64,000 nucleotides of DNA from the NCBI RefSeq assembly GCF_005144795.1, contig NZ_SWFJ01000009.1, positions 1 through 64,000 on the forward strand. The letters run 5' to 3'. A program made the position numbers and the translations under genes. The notes below the pieces were generated by a model. The model saw nothing but the letters and a program-made list of their open reading frames with translations. It searched no databases and was not told the DNA's origin. This DNA is from Streptococcus mitis (GTDB lineage: Bacteria; Bacillota; Bacilli; Lactobacillales; Streptococcaceae). Positions within the stretch are counted from its first letter, which is position 1. The number at the start of each line of letters is the position of its first letter. Below, piece after piece: positions 48,983-58,483 of the stretch.

Positions 48983-49777
48983 ATGCCTGAAACAAATAAA
49001 TATCAGTACTGTATAAGCAACAATGAAATACTTGAACTTCACGTACTAGAAGAGGAATTCTATAGAAACAAACAAGCAACAAGAGACAGATACAGAGGTC
49101 AACTACTATGTCCTGGGTGTAAACAAGTACGATTATCTATAAAAGAGAATAGTAATGGAATTTACCTTGCTGCTTACCCCAACTCTGTTCATACAGAAAA
49201 TTGTGAGTACTTACTTAAACCTGCTGCTAGAAGAGAATTAAGAGTATTCTATGATCAAATCGCTCCTGACAGAGCTGAACAAATGTTAGAACGTATTTTA
49301 GATGATAGAATAATTGTGGTAAATCTACCTCAAAATCAAAATCCTAATGATGATGTTGAGGTTGATGAAGGTGATGATGAAAATTACGAATTGACAAATG
49401 AAAATGGTATTAGAAAATACTTGCCTCGAAGATCATTACAGTTAAGAAAAATGGAAGAATCTGACCATCTTGTAATGTATTATGGAGAATGCAGATTGTT
49501 TCTAGTGCAAGATAAGTGGAACAACTTCTACCTAAGAATTTTTCGAAATGATGAAACTAGGTATTATCTATGTAGTTTAAAAATTCCAAAAATTGTTTTC
49601 AATCATTTATCGGATGAATTAAACTTTATTCCTTGCGAGCAAGATTTCGATGTAAATAATTCTAAGGAAAAATCTGTTCCTGCTAGAATAGCTTTTATCT
49701 CTGAAATCGAAAAAAAATTATCGTATTTTAATGGGAAAATAATTCATTCTAAGCTATTAAAAGTAATTCAACTATAA
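48983..49777 (+). CDS. Putative zinc-binding protein of unknown function
   Basis: A 264-aa soluble protein. Near the N-terminus C43-P-G-C46 and H70-x3-C74 form a CxxC...HxxxC putative zinc site. An acidic linker (DDVEVDEGDDENYEL, about 124-138) joins it to a C-terminal ~120-residue beta-rich domain (HLVMYYGECRLFLVQDKWNN). The zinc part is vaguely reminiscent of CoiA-type N-termini, but this is not established. It is divergently transcribed from the kinase operon, with an AAAAAGGAATAATT ribosome site and AT-rich composition. Confidence 0.6.
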   Translation: MPETNKYQYCISNNEILELHVLEEEFYRNKQATRDRYRGQLLCPGCKQVRLSIKENSNGIYLAAYPNSVHTENCEYLLKPAARRELRVFYDQIAPDRAEQMLERILDDRIIVVNLPQNQNPNDDVEVDEGDDENYELTNENGIRKYLPRRSLQLRKMEESDHLVMYYGECRLFLVQDKWNNFYLRIFRNDETRYYLCSLKIPKIVFNHLSDELNFIPCEQDFDVNNSKEKSVPARIAFISEIEKKLSYFNGKIIHSKLLKVIQL

Positions 49778-49819
49778 ATTAAACTTCTTCATACAATCCT
49801 GTAGCAACTATTCTTATAG

Positions 49820-49874
49820 TGACCTGCACCCCAAAAGTTAGATTTTTTCTGTCTAACTTTTGGGGTGTAGGTCA
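49820..49874. mobile_element. IS3-like terminal inverted repeats fused as a 55-bp hairpin
   Basis: TGACCTGCACCCCAAAAGTT and its right-hand counterpart (complement of TGACCTACACCCC...) form 23-bp arms with one mismatch and a nine-base loop. From memory, streptococcal IS3-family elements end in TGACCTGCACCCCAAAAGTT. No transposase lies between the arms, so this is an emptied IS or MITE-like remnant. It directly abuts the right 28-bp island repeat. It could also terminate transcription of the 264-aa gene. Confidence 0.65.
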
Positions 49875-49902
49875 TTTCAAGCGTTTTTTCTTTTGGTTAA
49901 TT
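49875..49902 (+). repeat. Direct repeat flanking the accessory island, right copy
   Basis: TTTCAAGCG through TTAATT matches 45465-45492 from the rpmG terminator. It begins at the base after the IS-like inverted repeat ends. The following 49903-50060 carries no gene I can support. Confidence 0.7.
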
Positions 49903-50060
49903 ATCTTATATTTCAATTCAAACTCTACTTATCCTACAATCTTTTTTGTAAAACTGATTTGAATCAGGTAATTTTAGCACTTTGCTGCACTTTACTTAAC
50001 CGATATCATCATTTTTCACCTGTATTATACATGATGTGTAATACAGCAAAATCCAAAAAT

Positions 50061-50083
50061 ATCTCGTACAATTTATACGAGAT
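50061..50083 (-). terminator. hsdM terminator
   Basis: ATCTCGTA / TACGAGAT with a seven-base loop. On the minus strand it is followed by ATTTTTGG, 23 bases after the hsdM stop. Confidence 0.7.
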
Positions 50084-50105
50084 GTTTTCATTCTTCCCCT
50101 ACTCT

Positions 50106-51707
50106 CTAAATCTCATTCAATTTTTCGAGATAGGCGGTTAATTCTGCTTGGGCTTCTGGTGTTGTGCCTACTAGCTGGCGGCGCATGTGTGCGAGTCTGG
50201 CTTCGACTTCTCCAATCTCTTTATCAATCTCTGCGAGCTGGTCTGCGAGGTCTGCTAGGGGAACAACGGGTTCTTCCTCAAAGGTATCGACATAGCGTGG
50301 AATGTTGAGGTTGTAGTCGTTTTCGACAATCTCTTCAAAGCTGGCTAGATGGGCAAATTTCTCGACATTCTCACGTTTTTGATAGGTCTCCAAAATCTTG
50401 GCAATATGGTCTTCGGTCATATTGTTTTGATTTTTCCCTTTTTCAAACTCTTTTGAGGCATCGATAAAGAAGACATCCTTGTTAGTGCGATTCTTTTTAA
50501 GGATAATAATGGTTGTCGGGATAGAGGTGTTGTAGAAGATATTTGCTGGCAAGCCGATAACTGTATCAATAGCGCCTTCTTCTAGCAGGTGCTGGCGAAT
50601 CTTTTGTTCGGCTGCTCCTCGGAAAAGGACTCCGTGAGGAAGAACAATGGCCATGACTCCATTATGCTTGAGGTGGTAAAAACCGTGAAGAAGGAAGGCA
50701 AAATCTGCTTTGGACTTAGGTGCAAGAACTCCATAGCTTGAAAAGCGAGGATCTTGCAGGAAGCCACTATCTGCTGACCACTTCAGTGAATAAGGTGGGT
50801 TCATCAAAACCCCATCAAAGTCTGTCGGCTCGGTAGTTGGCCAATCTTCGTCTAGAGTGTCGTGGTTGCTGAGGTGATAGTTCTCAATCGCAACCCCATG
50901 AAGCATCATATTCATGCGAGCAAGGTTGAATGTCGAAGTAATCAACTCTTGACCGTAGTAAGAAATCGTCGAAGATTCCTTACTATAGCGCTTGGCATTG
51001 AGCAAGAGGGAACCAGAACCCATGGTCGGGTCGTAAACCGACATGCCCTTTTGATGCTCCCGCCCTGCAAAGACAATCTGAGTCATAAGGTGAGAAACTG
51101 CTTGAGGTGTATAGAACTCACCAGCCTTTTTCCCAGAATCGCTGGCAAATTGACCAATCAGGTACTCATAAGCATCACCCAAGATATCACCAGCATGACC
51201 AGAGACATTGAGGTCGTTGAGCTGTTTCATAACCTCAGAGATGGTCTTGTTTTGCTTTTGTGGCGTGTTACCTAGCTTTTTCGCATAGAGGTCAATATCT
51301 TCGAAGAGATTTTCAAATTTTTCATTTGCCTGCTCGATATCACGGAAACTTTGGGCTAGGGATTCTAGCTGAAAGGTTCCTTCGTGAATAGACTGAACCA
51401 GCTTGGTAAAGGTTAGAGAAGGATCAATCACATAGCCCAGATCGTCATTTAAGACCTCGATGAGGTCTTCACTGACATCTGTATCCGCAAAGTTTTCCTC
51501 GTAGAGAAGCTGGGCTTGCTGGAAGGACTCAAAGGTCTCGTCCAAGTTATCACAGACGGCTTGGAGGATGTTGTCGGATAGGTACTTGTAGAAAATCAAG
51601 CCCAAGAGATAGGACTTGTATTCATTGGCTTCCATCTGGCCACGCAGGATATCTGCCGCATTCCAGAGGGATTGGTAGAGTTGTCTTGATAAATCTGTTT
51701 GTGACAT
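50106..51707 (-). CDS. hsdM: Type I restriction-modification DNA methyltransferase subunit
   Basis: A 533-aa N6-adenine methyltransferase. N-terminal HsdM_N domain; the GEFYTP motif precedes SAM motif I DPTMGSGSLLL. The catalytic motif IV is NPPYSL in GVLMNPPYSLKWS. The C-terminal helix reads LADQLAEIDKEIGEVEARLA. With HsdS it methylates the recognition site; with HsdR added it restricts unmodified DNA. ATG 51707 is chosen behind AGGAGAC. It is separated from hsdS by a 307-bp structured spacer. Confidence 0.93.
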   Translation of the reverse strand: MSQTDLSRQLYQSLWNAADILRGQMEANEYKSYLLGLIFYKYLSDNILQAVCDNLDETFESFQQAQLLYEENFADTDVSEDLIEVLNDDLGYVIDPSLTFTKLVQSIHEGTFQLESLAQSFRDIEQANEKFENLFEDIDLYAKKLGNTPQKQNKTISEVMKQLNDLNVSGHAGDILGDAYEYLIGQFASDSGKKAGEFYTPQAVSHLMTQIVFAGREHQKGMSVYDPTMGSGSLLLNAKRYSKESSTISYYGQELITSTFNLARMNMMLHGVAIENYHLSNHDTLDEDWPTTEPTDFDGVLMNPPYSLKWSADSGFLQDPRFSSYGVLAPKSKADFAFLLHGFYHLKHNGVMAIVLPHGVLFRGAAEQKIRQHLLEEGAIDTVIGLPANIFYNTSIPTTIIILKKNRTNKDVFFIDASKEFEKGKNQNNMTEDHIAKILETYQKRENVEKFAHLASFEEIVENDYNLNIPRYVDTFEEEPVVPLADLADQLAEIDKEIGEVEARLAHMRRQLVGTTPEAQAELTAYLEKLNEI

Positions 51708-52014
51708 AGGGTCTCCTATCAATGTATGTTGTTAGTAGTATTCCATGTTTTAAAATATTTTTCTTTTTTATATTTTCCTTAAATAGTGCGGACGGGAGGT
51801 AAAATTATCCAGTGGATGATTTTAGAAATCCAAGGAATTTCATCCCTAATTTTTGAGCCCAGAGTCTCAAAAATCCCGTCCTATACAATAACTTTGTTAT
51901 TGTATAGGATATCACTATGGCGGAAAATATCCTCTAAAAGCTCACTTCGTTCGCGCTCATTTTACAATAAACTCTTTAAAAACGAATTACTGGGCTTTTT
52001 ACGGTCTTTGTATC
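51708..52014. other. Structured spacer between hsdS and hsdM
   Basis: No gene. An outer repeat GGACGGGA (51790-51797) / TCCCGTCC (51874-51881) encloses AAAATTATCC / GGATGATTTT (51801-51823) and ATTTTTGAG / CTCAAAAAT (51849-51874). It is followed by the 13-bp perfect dyad CCTATACAATAAC / GTTATTGTATAGG with a three-base loop (51880-51908). The set would fold as a branched RNA followed by a hairpin. What it does is unknown; terminator, processing site, recombination site and MITE-like repeat are possible. Confidence 0.6.
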
Positions 52015-53253
52015 TTAGATAAACATTTTTCTGAGTAGGGTTTGTTTGTTTTCTTTGAGCTGGTTGACTTTTTCCTCTTGCTTGGCAATAGCCTTATCTA
52101 GGTCTTGGAAGAAATAACCGATGGCTTCTTGTTCAGGGAGAGAGGGGACATGAATAGACATATCCATGACTTTTGTTTTTGAGATATTAAATCTTGAAAT
52201 TCCTTGAGCTAATAACATAAACTCTTTTCTTACACTAAAAGAGCGTAATACAAAAGCTAGGTAGTACAGGTCAAATATACCTTTTTGGGGACGATAGCCA
52301 AAACAAAAACTATTCAGATACACATTATCTTCCGTTCCCATCCAAACTGAACTCAAACCAACATCTTCAGGTGTTTCTGATGAAGTCGTAAATAATACAT
52401 CTCCATACTGCACCCTTCTCTGTTTATCATCTATCTCAATACTGTCTAATCCGTATAAATCTGTTAACGGATTATTGAACACGTTCACATAAGTTATAAA
52501 TTTTCCTTCCCCATGTCCAAAGTCTTCTTTAGTTTTACCCGATAATCCTGTATAAGTTTCTCCAACTTCCCCCAACTTCACTTCCTTCCATTCATCTTCA
52601 AATCCTGCGAAGCGAAGGGCTGGTTTGGTTTGTCCTTTGGCTGGGAAGAGGAGTTTGAGGTAGGTTTTCTTCTGCTCCTTGAGTACCTCTAACTTACGCT
52701 GTTGAAGACTAATAAGTTGGTCAATATCTTGGAAGAAAGAACCGATGGCAGTTTGTTCGGGGAGGGAGGGGAAAATGACATCACCTTTTAAAACATTTTC
52801 ATCAGTGACTTTCATGTCATTTTTTGCTCCTTTATTAACTAATGGTTTCAAATATTTATTTAATCGTAAATTGTCATCAAAATAATACTCCACAAATATT
52901 CCATTTGAACCATTATTAACTTTATAAATAGCATACAATGTGGAAACAATTCCATTTTTACCATGGTTAGTTTTTATAATCCCATACGGATTAGCTTTTA
53001 AAGGACTCTTTGTATAAACAACATCTCCAGTTTCTACAATACCATACGGTAAGACAGAAGCACCTGCAAATGACCTACCTTGAAACTTAATCTGATTAAC
53101 AATCCCATAATCACCCGAAACAGATAAAACATCACTTTTATCATACTCACCATCTACATTTCTATTTTTTGAAACAGTAAGGTAAGCCCCCAACTTTTTC
53201 TGCTCCCAAGATTCAGTATATCCCGCAAAGCGATAACTTGGTTGTTTTGTCAT
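52015..53253 (-). CDS. hsdS: Type I restriction-modification specificity subunit
   Basis: A 412-aa subunit with two target-recognition domains (about 10-165 and 215-370). Each is followed by a conserved coiled-coil spacer: SLPEQTAIGSFFQDIDQLIS near 160-180 and SLPEQEAIGYFFQDLDKAIA near 370-390. Each TRD reads one half of a bipartite target; the target itself cannot be predicted by eye. No second, silent hsdS or recombinase is present nearby, so phase-variable shuffling like the SpnIII locus is not evident. Confidence 0.9.
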   Translation of the reverse strand: MTKQPSYRFAGYTESWEQKKLGAYLTVSKNRNVDGEYDKSDVLSVSGDYGIVNQIKFQGRSFAGASVLPYGIVETGDVVYTKSPLKANPYGIIKTNHGKNGIVSTLYAIYKVNNGSNGIFVEYYFDDNLRLNKYLKPLVNKGAKNDMKVTDENVLKGDVIFPSLPEQTAIGSFFQDIDQLISLQQRKLEVLKEQKKTYLKLLFPAKGQTKPALRFAGFEDEWKEVKLGEVGETYTGLSGKTKEDFGHGEGKFITYVNVFNNPLTDLYGLDSIEIDDKQRRVQYGDVLFTTSSETPEDVGLSSVWMGTEDNVYLNSFCFGYRPQKGIFDLYYLAFVLRSFSVRKEFMLLAQGISRFNISKTKVMDMSIHVPSLPEQEAIGYFFQDLDKAIAKQEEKVNQLKENKQTLLRKMFI

Positions 53254-53411
53254 ATTACTCCCTTTCTATTACTCCATTTTCCTATTTCTACACTTTTGAT
53301 TTTCTTTTTTGATTTCTATTCTTCCATTTTGCCTATTTTGAAACAATAGATAGGCTGATTTGACAAGATAAAGTTAAACACCTAGCAAATAAGAAAAGTC
53401 AAATCGGTATT

Positions 53412-56400
53412 TTATCTCCCCCTTAAGGGTAAGATATCCTCTGAAATCATGCGCATATAGTCCTCTTTGAGGGCTTTTTTGTATTTGAGTTTTGGTAGTG
53501 CCTTGTCTCCGTGGGCCTCCTTATAGGCCAGATAGTCCTGAGAGTCTGTGATGGCTTTTTCACCATTTTGCTTATCTCGTCCGATACGGTAGTTGTCCAC
53601 TACGAACTGAAGTTCATCCTCTCCTATCTGCCAATAATCTGCCGTTTCACGAATCTTTTTCTGAGTTGTTAGCTCAATCATCTCATCCAACTTATGGATG
53701 ATAGACTGTCCCTGATAGCTCTTGGCATCTGCTTGGACATTCTGCCAGAGTTTGGAGATGAGGCTGGATAACTTGGGATTGGATTTGTTCAAATCTTCGA
53801 TATAGTTATCTACCAGACTCTTTTCCTTTTTACCAATGAGGTTTTCCCGATTTTCAATCAAGGCTTGGATGAGAGAGAGGATATAGTGATAGTTTATCTC
53901 GTCGGTGCGGATGGATTCGAGCTCATACTCGATATCCAGTAGGACACCTTCATCTTCTTGGTCTTCTTTTCTGCGTCTACGGAGCTCTTCGATGACATTT
54001 TGATATTGGCCGGCAAAGTTCTCGATGTCTTCTAGGCTGAGGCCAATCTCTCTGAGGATGACTTTCTCATCGTAGTCCGAATAGACTTGTATAGAGGATA
54101 GGAGCTTGTCAAATTCTTGGAAGGCCTTGGCAAAGCGTTTTAATTCTGCATCTGTCGCTGTATCCAAATCAGGCACCTGCTCTGGACTTGGAGCGATGGC
54201 TAGTAGTTGATGAACCTTCTCCAGAAACTTGCCCTTCTCCTCCTGCCATTCTGGGGCTAAGACACTGGTTTCGCCACCATTTGAGTAAAGGCTCAGAGCT
54301 TCATCCACCTTTTCTTTAAAGCGGTCAGGCGTTTGGAAGGTGACGATTTGGCCGAATTTCTTGCCTTCATCAAAGAGGCGATTGGTTCGTGAAAAGGCCT
54401 GAATGATATGCTGGGGTTTCATAGGCTGACGGTCCATGAACAGGGTCGATAGGCAAGGGGCATCAAAGCCTGTCAGCAAGCGGTCCACCACAATAACCAG
54501 GTCCAGCTGTTCTTCACGGAAGGCAAAACGTTCTTTCTTACGAGCCAAGCGGTCGTTGAGGTCACTATTGTAAGAAGCAATGGTGGCTAGGCTAAAGTGG
54601 GTACCAAACATGGCATTGTAGTCTTCTAAACTCTCCTCCATGTAGTCTTGGTTGACATAGGAGTCTGCTTCATTTTCTGTCACAGAATAGGTAATAGCAA
54701 CCTTAGGAAAGTCTGGCAAGACCTTTTTAACATTTTCCGATATGCTTAGAGACTTTTCTCCATTTTTGACTTGCTTAATCAGGTTATAATAGGCCTGCGC
54801 ACGGGCAATGCTTTTGACGGTCAAAATGGCTTCATAGGTTTTTCCTACTCCATTTTGGAAGCCGAGTTTGCGTCTTGAGCGATTGAGAATGGCATCTAAA
54901 ACGGCAAGCATATGGCCTTCGTCATCATAACGCTCCTCGTCAATCTCATCTTCTGCCCAACCAGGCATGGTTGTCTGATACTCTACATTAAAGCCAAGAA
55001 CCGCCTTGTCATGGATGGCTTCTTTGACGGTATATTGGTGGAGGCAGTCACCGTACTGCTCTTCGGTCGTCTGAGCAAGGTCTCCTTTTTGTTCACGCTT
55101 ATTTTCTGTAAAGATAGGAGTCCCTGTAAAACCATACCAGAGAGAATTTGTAAAGAAGTGCTCTAGGTGGCGCTGGCGTTCAGGAGTCACTGCGCGATGG
55201 CATTCATCGACGACAAAGGCTAGTTTGAGTTGTTTGATACGATTGTAAATCTTTTGGTGACGTCCTTCATCAAACTGGCGAATCATGGCATTGATTTTCT
55301 GGATGGTCGTCACAACGACACGACGGTCATCAGAAGCCAGATTTTTAACCAATTCCTGTGTATCATCGGTCTCGTCGATATCGATCATGTCGTTCTCTGC
55401 GTAAGATTGAAAAGAACTAGTCGTCTGCTGGTCGAGGTCTGTCCTATCAATCACAAAGATTGTCTTTTCGATGGATGGAATCTGAAGCAGATTGCGCGAA
55501 ACCTTATAAGAGGTCAGGGTCTTTCCTGAACCAGTCGTATGCCAAATATAGCCTGACTGACGCTTGCGACTTGCTTCACGGATGGCCTCAATAGCATGAA
55601 CCTGATAGGGGCGCAATAAAATCAAGGCCTTCTTGTCATCATCGATGACAGAATACTGCATGACCATCTCATGGGCTCTCGGTATGGACAAGACAGACTC
55701 AGCAAAGTCAAAAAGTTGAGGTTGGGGTCTATTTTCACTATCGACCCACTTGGTCAAGAAGCGCTCATTTAGCTTGTTGGCTTTGGCAGCTGCGATGTAG
55801 CGGGTGTCTGTGACATTAGAGACGACAAACATCTGAAGACTTGAAAAAATACCTCTGAACTGTCCTTCTTGGTCGTATTTCTTAATCTGACGGAAGGCAT
55901 CCATGTAAGGATGAGAACGGCTTTTTAGTTCAATCTGAATCATAGGCAGACCATTGATCAGCAAAGTCACATCCCCACGACGCTGGCGAATCCCTTCTCC
56001 GCCTGTGATGACTTGGTTGACAACCTCATAGCTGGATTTACCACCAGCGACATTGTTTCTCCACAAGACTTCCAAGCGAATGGTGCCTAAACTAGCATCT
56101 TCACGTTGAACCTGCACCTTGGCAATGCCATTTTCCCCTGCTATCCACTTGGCTGCTTCGTAGAAGTTGACGAAATTGAGTTGGTTTTTGATTTGATTTT
56201 TCTCTGAATTTGTAAGGGGATGGTCTTGCAAAATGCGGACATTATTGGCTTCCAGCTTGGTAAAAAAGTTTCCCCATAGGAGGTCTTCTGTATTTAACTC
56301 AGGTCGATACACCCATTGACTTTCTCCCTTTGTCAGCTGGTTGATCAAGTCTCGCTCGATAGCCAATTCCTGTTTGGTTTTGGCTTTGCCTGCTACAGGG

Positions 56401-56774
56401 ATAGCTGTCTCGTCTTTAGGAGAGAGTCTCTGACTGATATGGAAATCCTGCAAGGCTGCTTGATTGAGATGTTGCAATTTTTTGAGAAGTTCTTGCTCCG
56501 TCCCTTTTATGGCTTGATAGGCTGCTGTCAAATCTTTATCTGCATCTAGGTAGTGATGCGGGTTCTTCTTTATTTTGATATAGCCCTGCACCAAATCTTC
56601 TAAACGTCTCAGCTGAATAGCAAGCTGGTTCTGGAGTTCCTGAGAATTGCTTCCAGATGCTTCTTTCTGGTTGATAGCTTCTAGGTATTCTACAATGGCA
56701 GTATAACTAGCCTGCAACTCAGGTGCTGAAACGATGAGCTCTTGTTCTAATTCTTTTGATAAGGTATAAGCCAT
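53412..56774 (-). CDS. hsdR: Type I restriction-modification endonuclease/translocase subunit
   Basis: A 1120-aa motor/nuclease subunit. An N-terminal HSDR_N nuclease domain with D...E-x-K ([20 protein letters not shown]) precedes SF2 helicase motifs WHTTGSGKT (Walker A), DECHRA, and TGTPIF. A C-terminal helical HsdM/S-binding part follows. ATG 56774 is preferred over 56780 because the GGGG ribosome site is seven bases away. That site lies inside a long hairpin (56776-56844). First gene of the R-S-M cluster; 158 bp separates it from hsdS. Confidence 0.93.
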   Translation of the reverse strand: MAYTLSKELEQELIVSAPELQASYTAIVEYLEAINQKEASGSNSQELQNQLAIQLRRLEDLVQGYIKIKKNPHHYLDADKDLTAAYQAIKGTEQELLKKLQHLNQAALQDFHISQRLSPKDETAIPVAGKAKTKQELAIERDLINQLTKGESQWVYRPELNTEDLLWGNFFTKLEANNVRILQDHPLTNSEKNQIKNQLNFVNFYEAAKWIAGENGIAKVQVQREDASLGTIRLEVLWRNNVAGGKSSYEVVNQVITGGEGIRQRRGDVTLLINGLPMIQIELKSRSHPYMDAFRQIKKYDQEGQFRGIFSSLQMFVVSNVTDTRYIAAAKANKLNERFLTKWVDSENRPQPQLFDFAESVLSIPRAHEMVMQYSVIDDDKKALILLRPYQVHAIEAIREASRKRQSGYIWHTTGSGKTLTSYKVSRNLLQIPSIEKTIFVIDRTDLDQQTTSSFQSYAENDMIDIDETDDTQELVKNLASDDRRVVVTTIQKINAMIRQFDEGRHQKIYNRIKQLKLAFVVDECHRAVTPERQRHLEHFFTNSLWYGFTGTPIFTENKREQKGDLAQTTEEQYGDCLHQYTVKEAIHDKAVLGFNVEYQTTMPGWAEDEIDEERYDDEGHMLAVLDAILNRSRRKLGFQNGVGKTYEAILTVKSIARAQAYYNLIKQVKNGEKSLSISENVKKVLPDFPKVAITYSVTENEADSYVNQDYMEESLEDYNAMFGTHFSLATIASYNSDLNDRLARKKERFAFREEQLDLVIVVDRLLTGFDAPCLSTLFMDRQPMKPQHIIQAFSRTNRLFDEGKKFGQIVTFQTPDRFKEKVDEALSLYSNGGETSVLAPEWQEEKGKFLEKVHQLLAIAPSPEQVPDLDTATDAELKRFAKAFQEFDKLLSSIQVYSDYDEKVILREIGLSLEDIENFAGQYQNVIEELRRRRKEDQEDEGVLLDIEYELESIRTDEINYHYILSLIQALIENRENLIGKKEKSLVDNYIEDLNKSNPKLSSLISKLWQNVQADAKSYQGQSIIHKLDEMIELTTQKKIRETADYWQIGEDELQFVVDNYRIGRDKQNGEKAITDSQDYLAYKEAHGDKALPKLKYKKALKEDYMRMISEDILPLRGR

Positions 56775-56775
56775 G

Positions 56776-56844
56776 TTCATACCCCATTTCTAAAACGCAA
56801 AAAGCCTACCAAAAAGATTGGTAGGTTTTGAAAATGGGTATGAA
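56776..56844 (-). promoter_or_regulatory. Long leader hairpin enclosing the hsdR ribosome site
   Basis: Outer arms TTCATACCCCATTT (56776-56789) and AAAATGGGTATGAA (56831-56844) pair with one bulge. Inner arms CCTACCAA (56805-56812) / TTGGTAGG (56818-56825) pair perfectly. Read on the minus strand, the inner stem is followed by CTTTTTGCGTTTT like a terminator, and the GGGG before the hsdR ATG is buried in the outer stem. Confidence 0.6.
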
Positions 56845-56854
56845 AACGCGAGTT

Positions 56855-56872
56855 TATATATATATATATATA
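56855..56872. repeat. (TA)9 dinucleotide tract upstream of hsdR
   Basis: An uninterrupted TA repeat of nine units lies about 80 bp upstream of the hsdR start. Such a tract could change length by slippage and lies where an hsdR promoter would be expected. Confidence 0.6.
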
Positions 56873-57065
56873 TGCAAGCTAGTTATTTGCTTAAATCTGA
56901 AAACCATAGGGACTCTTCCTTTTCATTCATCCAAGGAGTTGATAAGATTGAAAAACAACGCCTTTACTTCCTTCTATTGTATCATAAAAGACTAGTAGTG
57001 AAAAGGTTTTCTAGGGCATTCTATCTGAATCTAGCAAGAATTCCCTGACCTTCAAACTTCTACTA

Positions 57066-57166
57066 ATACTCTTCGAAAATCAAATTCAAACCACGTCAGC
57101 GTCGCCTTACCGTACTCAAGTACAGCCTGTAGCTTCCTAGTTTTCTCTTTGATTTTCATTGAGTAT
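57066..57166 (+). repeat. BOX-type repeat, A-C form without boxB (or RUP-like)
   Basis: ATACTCTTCGAAAATC ... GATTTTCATTGAGTAT, about 101 bp, like 22108-22212 but in the other orientation. It lacks the boxB section. It lies just downstream of telA. Confidence 0.75.
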
Positions 57167-57214
57167 AAAACAAGCAAAATCCCTTGCAAGCTATACTTAC
57201 AAGGGACTTGTGTA

Positions 57215-58462
57215 TTATTCTTGTACTTCTTTCTGGGCGGCCTTGCCTTGTTCTAGAAGAGCTTGGACGATTTTCTCATCGCGTAGTTTGACAGAATCGT
57301 TGATCATTTCTGCGGACTTGACGATGGTTGTTTCTAGTTGAGCACGTTTCTGACGACCCAATTCAATAGCTGCGACGATACCTTGGTTTTGAGCGACCAG
57401 ACTTTCAGCCAGTTTTGTAACAGACTCAACAGCGACTGTCGGGCTTTGAGCAATTCTCTCCATCTGCGGAATCACTTCCTTGCTGGTCTCAGCTAGCATC
57501 TGAAGGGCAGCATTATTGGCATTGACAATGGCATCTGCCACGACACCTGATTTCATTGATTGTTGCAAAATACCCAGTTGAGCAATAGAAAGCTTCATTG
57601 TTGGAATCGTATTGCGACGAAGCATGCCCAATTTTTGGCGCATATCAGATGATACCTTCACAAGATTGCGCATCTGAGGTGTTGTTGCCCAGGCAACATA
57701 GAGACGGCTGACATACTCAGTATGTTGTTGTTCAAGGGTATTGACCACTTCAGCCATGCGGGCCAATTCTTGTGACTTGGTTTGGTATTCTACCGTACTT
57801 GTATCGAGTTGGTCAACTTGAGCCTTTAGTTCGGCAGCGCGCTTGCCAGCTTCTGTCTGGCTGGCTTCGATAAAGGAAATCACTCCCACTAGATTTTCAA
57901 TGGATTTGGTATTATCCTCAATCAACATCTCAGCTGAGACGATATTTCGAGCTAGCACATCTTCTTGCTTGACCACTGCGGCAGCCATGCCATCCAGCTT
58001 TTGCTCTACTGTTTTTGAGTCAAAGTAAAATTCTTGTAGCGTATTTTTACTCTTGTTAAACAATCGTTGCAAAAAGTTTGGCTTCTCTTCTAACTCAGCA
58101 ATTTCAGCGTTCTTGTATTTGACGACAAAACCTTGCAACTCACGGTTGGTATTCTTGAGTAGATCATCTACTTGGGGAATCTGCAGTTTCTTTTGTTCTG
58201 ACAAGATACGATTGACTGTATTGTTCACACCTTCTACAGCAGATTGCCCAAAATCTAAGAGAGCATTTTGATTGGTGACAAACTGGTCGACTAACTGCGG
58301 CACGTGCGACTTGATTCCTTCTTGCTGCTCAGGGCTCAACTTTTCAAGGAAGGTCAAGGTCTTGTCTGAGCCAGTATTGGTCTCGATGATTTGGGTTGTT
58401 TTATCCACCTTAGCTACCGTATTATTGGCAATCTGGTCAATATCGAAATTAAATTCTGTCAT
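57215..58462 (-). CDS. telA: TelA family protein (toxic anion/tellurite resistance)
   Basis: A 415-aa soluble, largely alpha-helical coiled-coil protein of the TelA family. A Gln/Glu/Leu-rich centre and the conserved NTIPTMKLSIAQLGILQQSM segment (about residues 290-310) are characteristic. Roles proposed for the family include tellurite and cell-envelope stress resistance; mechanism is unknown. It follows xpaC by 21 bp, the standard pairing in Gram-positives. Confidence 0.85.
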   Translation of the reverse strand: MTEFNFDIDQIANNTVAKVDKTTQIIETNTGSDKTLTFLEKLSPEQQEGIKSHVPQLVDQFVTNQNALLDFGQSAVEGVNNTVNRILSEQKKLQIPQVDDLLKNTNRELQGFVVKYKNAEIAELEEKPNFLQRLFNKSKNTLQEFYFDSKTVEQKLDGMAAAVVKQEDVLARNIVSAEMLIEDNTKSIENLVGVISFIEASQTEAGKRAAELKAQVDQLDTSTVEYQTKSQELARMAEVVNTLEQQHTEYVSRLYVAWATTPQMRNLVKVSSDMRQKLGMLRRNTIPTMKLSIAQLGILQQSMKSGVVADAIVNANNAALQMLAETSKEVIPQMERIAQSPTVAVESVTKLAESLVAQNQGIVAAIELGRQKRAQLETTIVKSAEMINDSVKLRDEKIVQALLEQGKAAQKEVQE

Positions 58463-58483
58463 GGTTACTCCTTTGTTTCTAAC

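Noticed and set aside
49860-50141. A 93-codon plus-strand frame between the IS-like hairpin and hsdM
   Set aside because: It begins in the inverted repeat, runs into the hsdM end antisense, and has low-complexity composition.
51880-51908. The 13-bp dyad in the hsdS-hsdM spacer as a lox-like recombination site
   Set aside because: The three-base spacer is too short for typical tyrosine-recombinase crossover sites, only one copy is seen, and no recombinase is adjacent. It is kept only as a structural finding.
51786-52022. A 78-codon plus-strand frame in the hsdS-hsdM spacer
   Set aside because: It lies entirely in nested inverted repeats and has no ribosome site.
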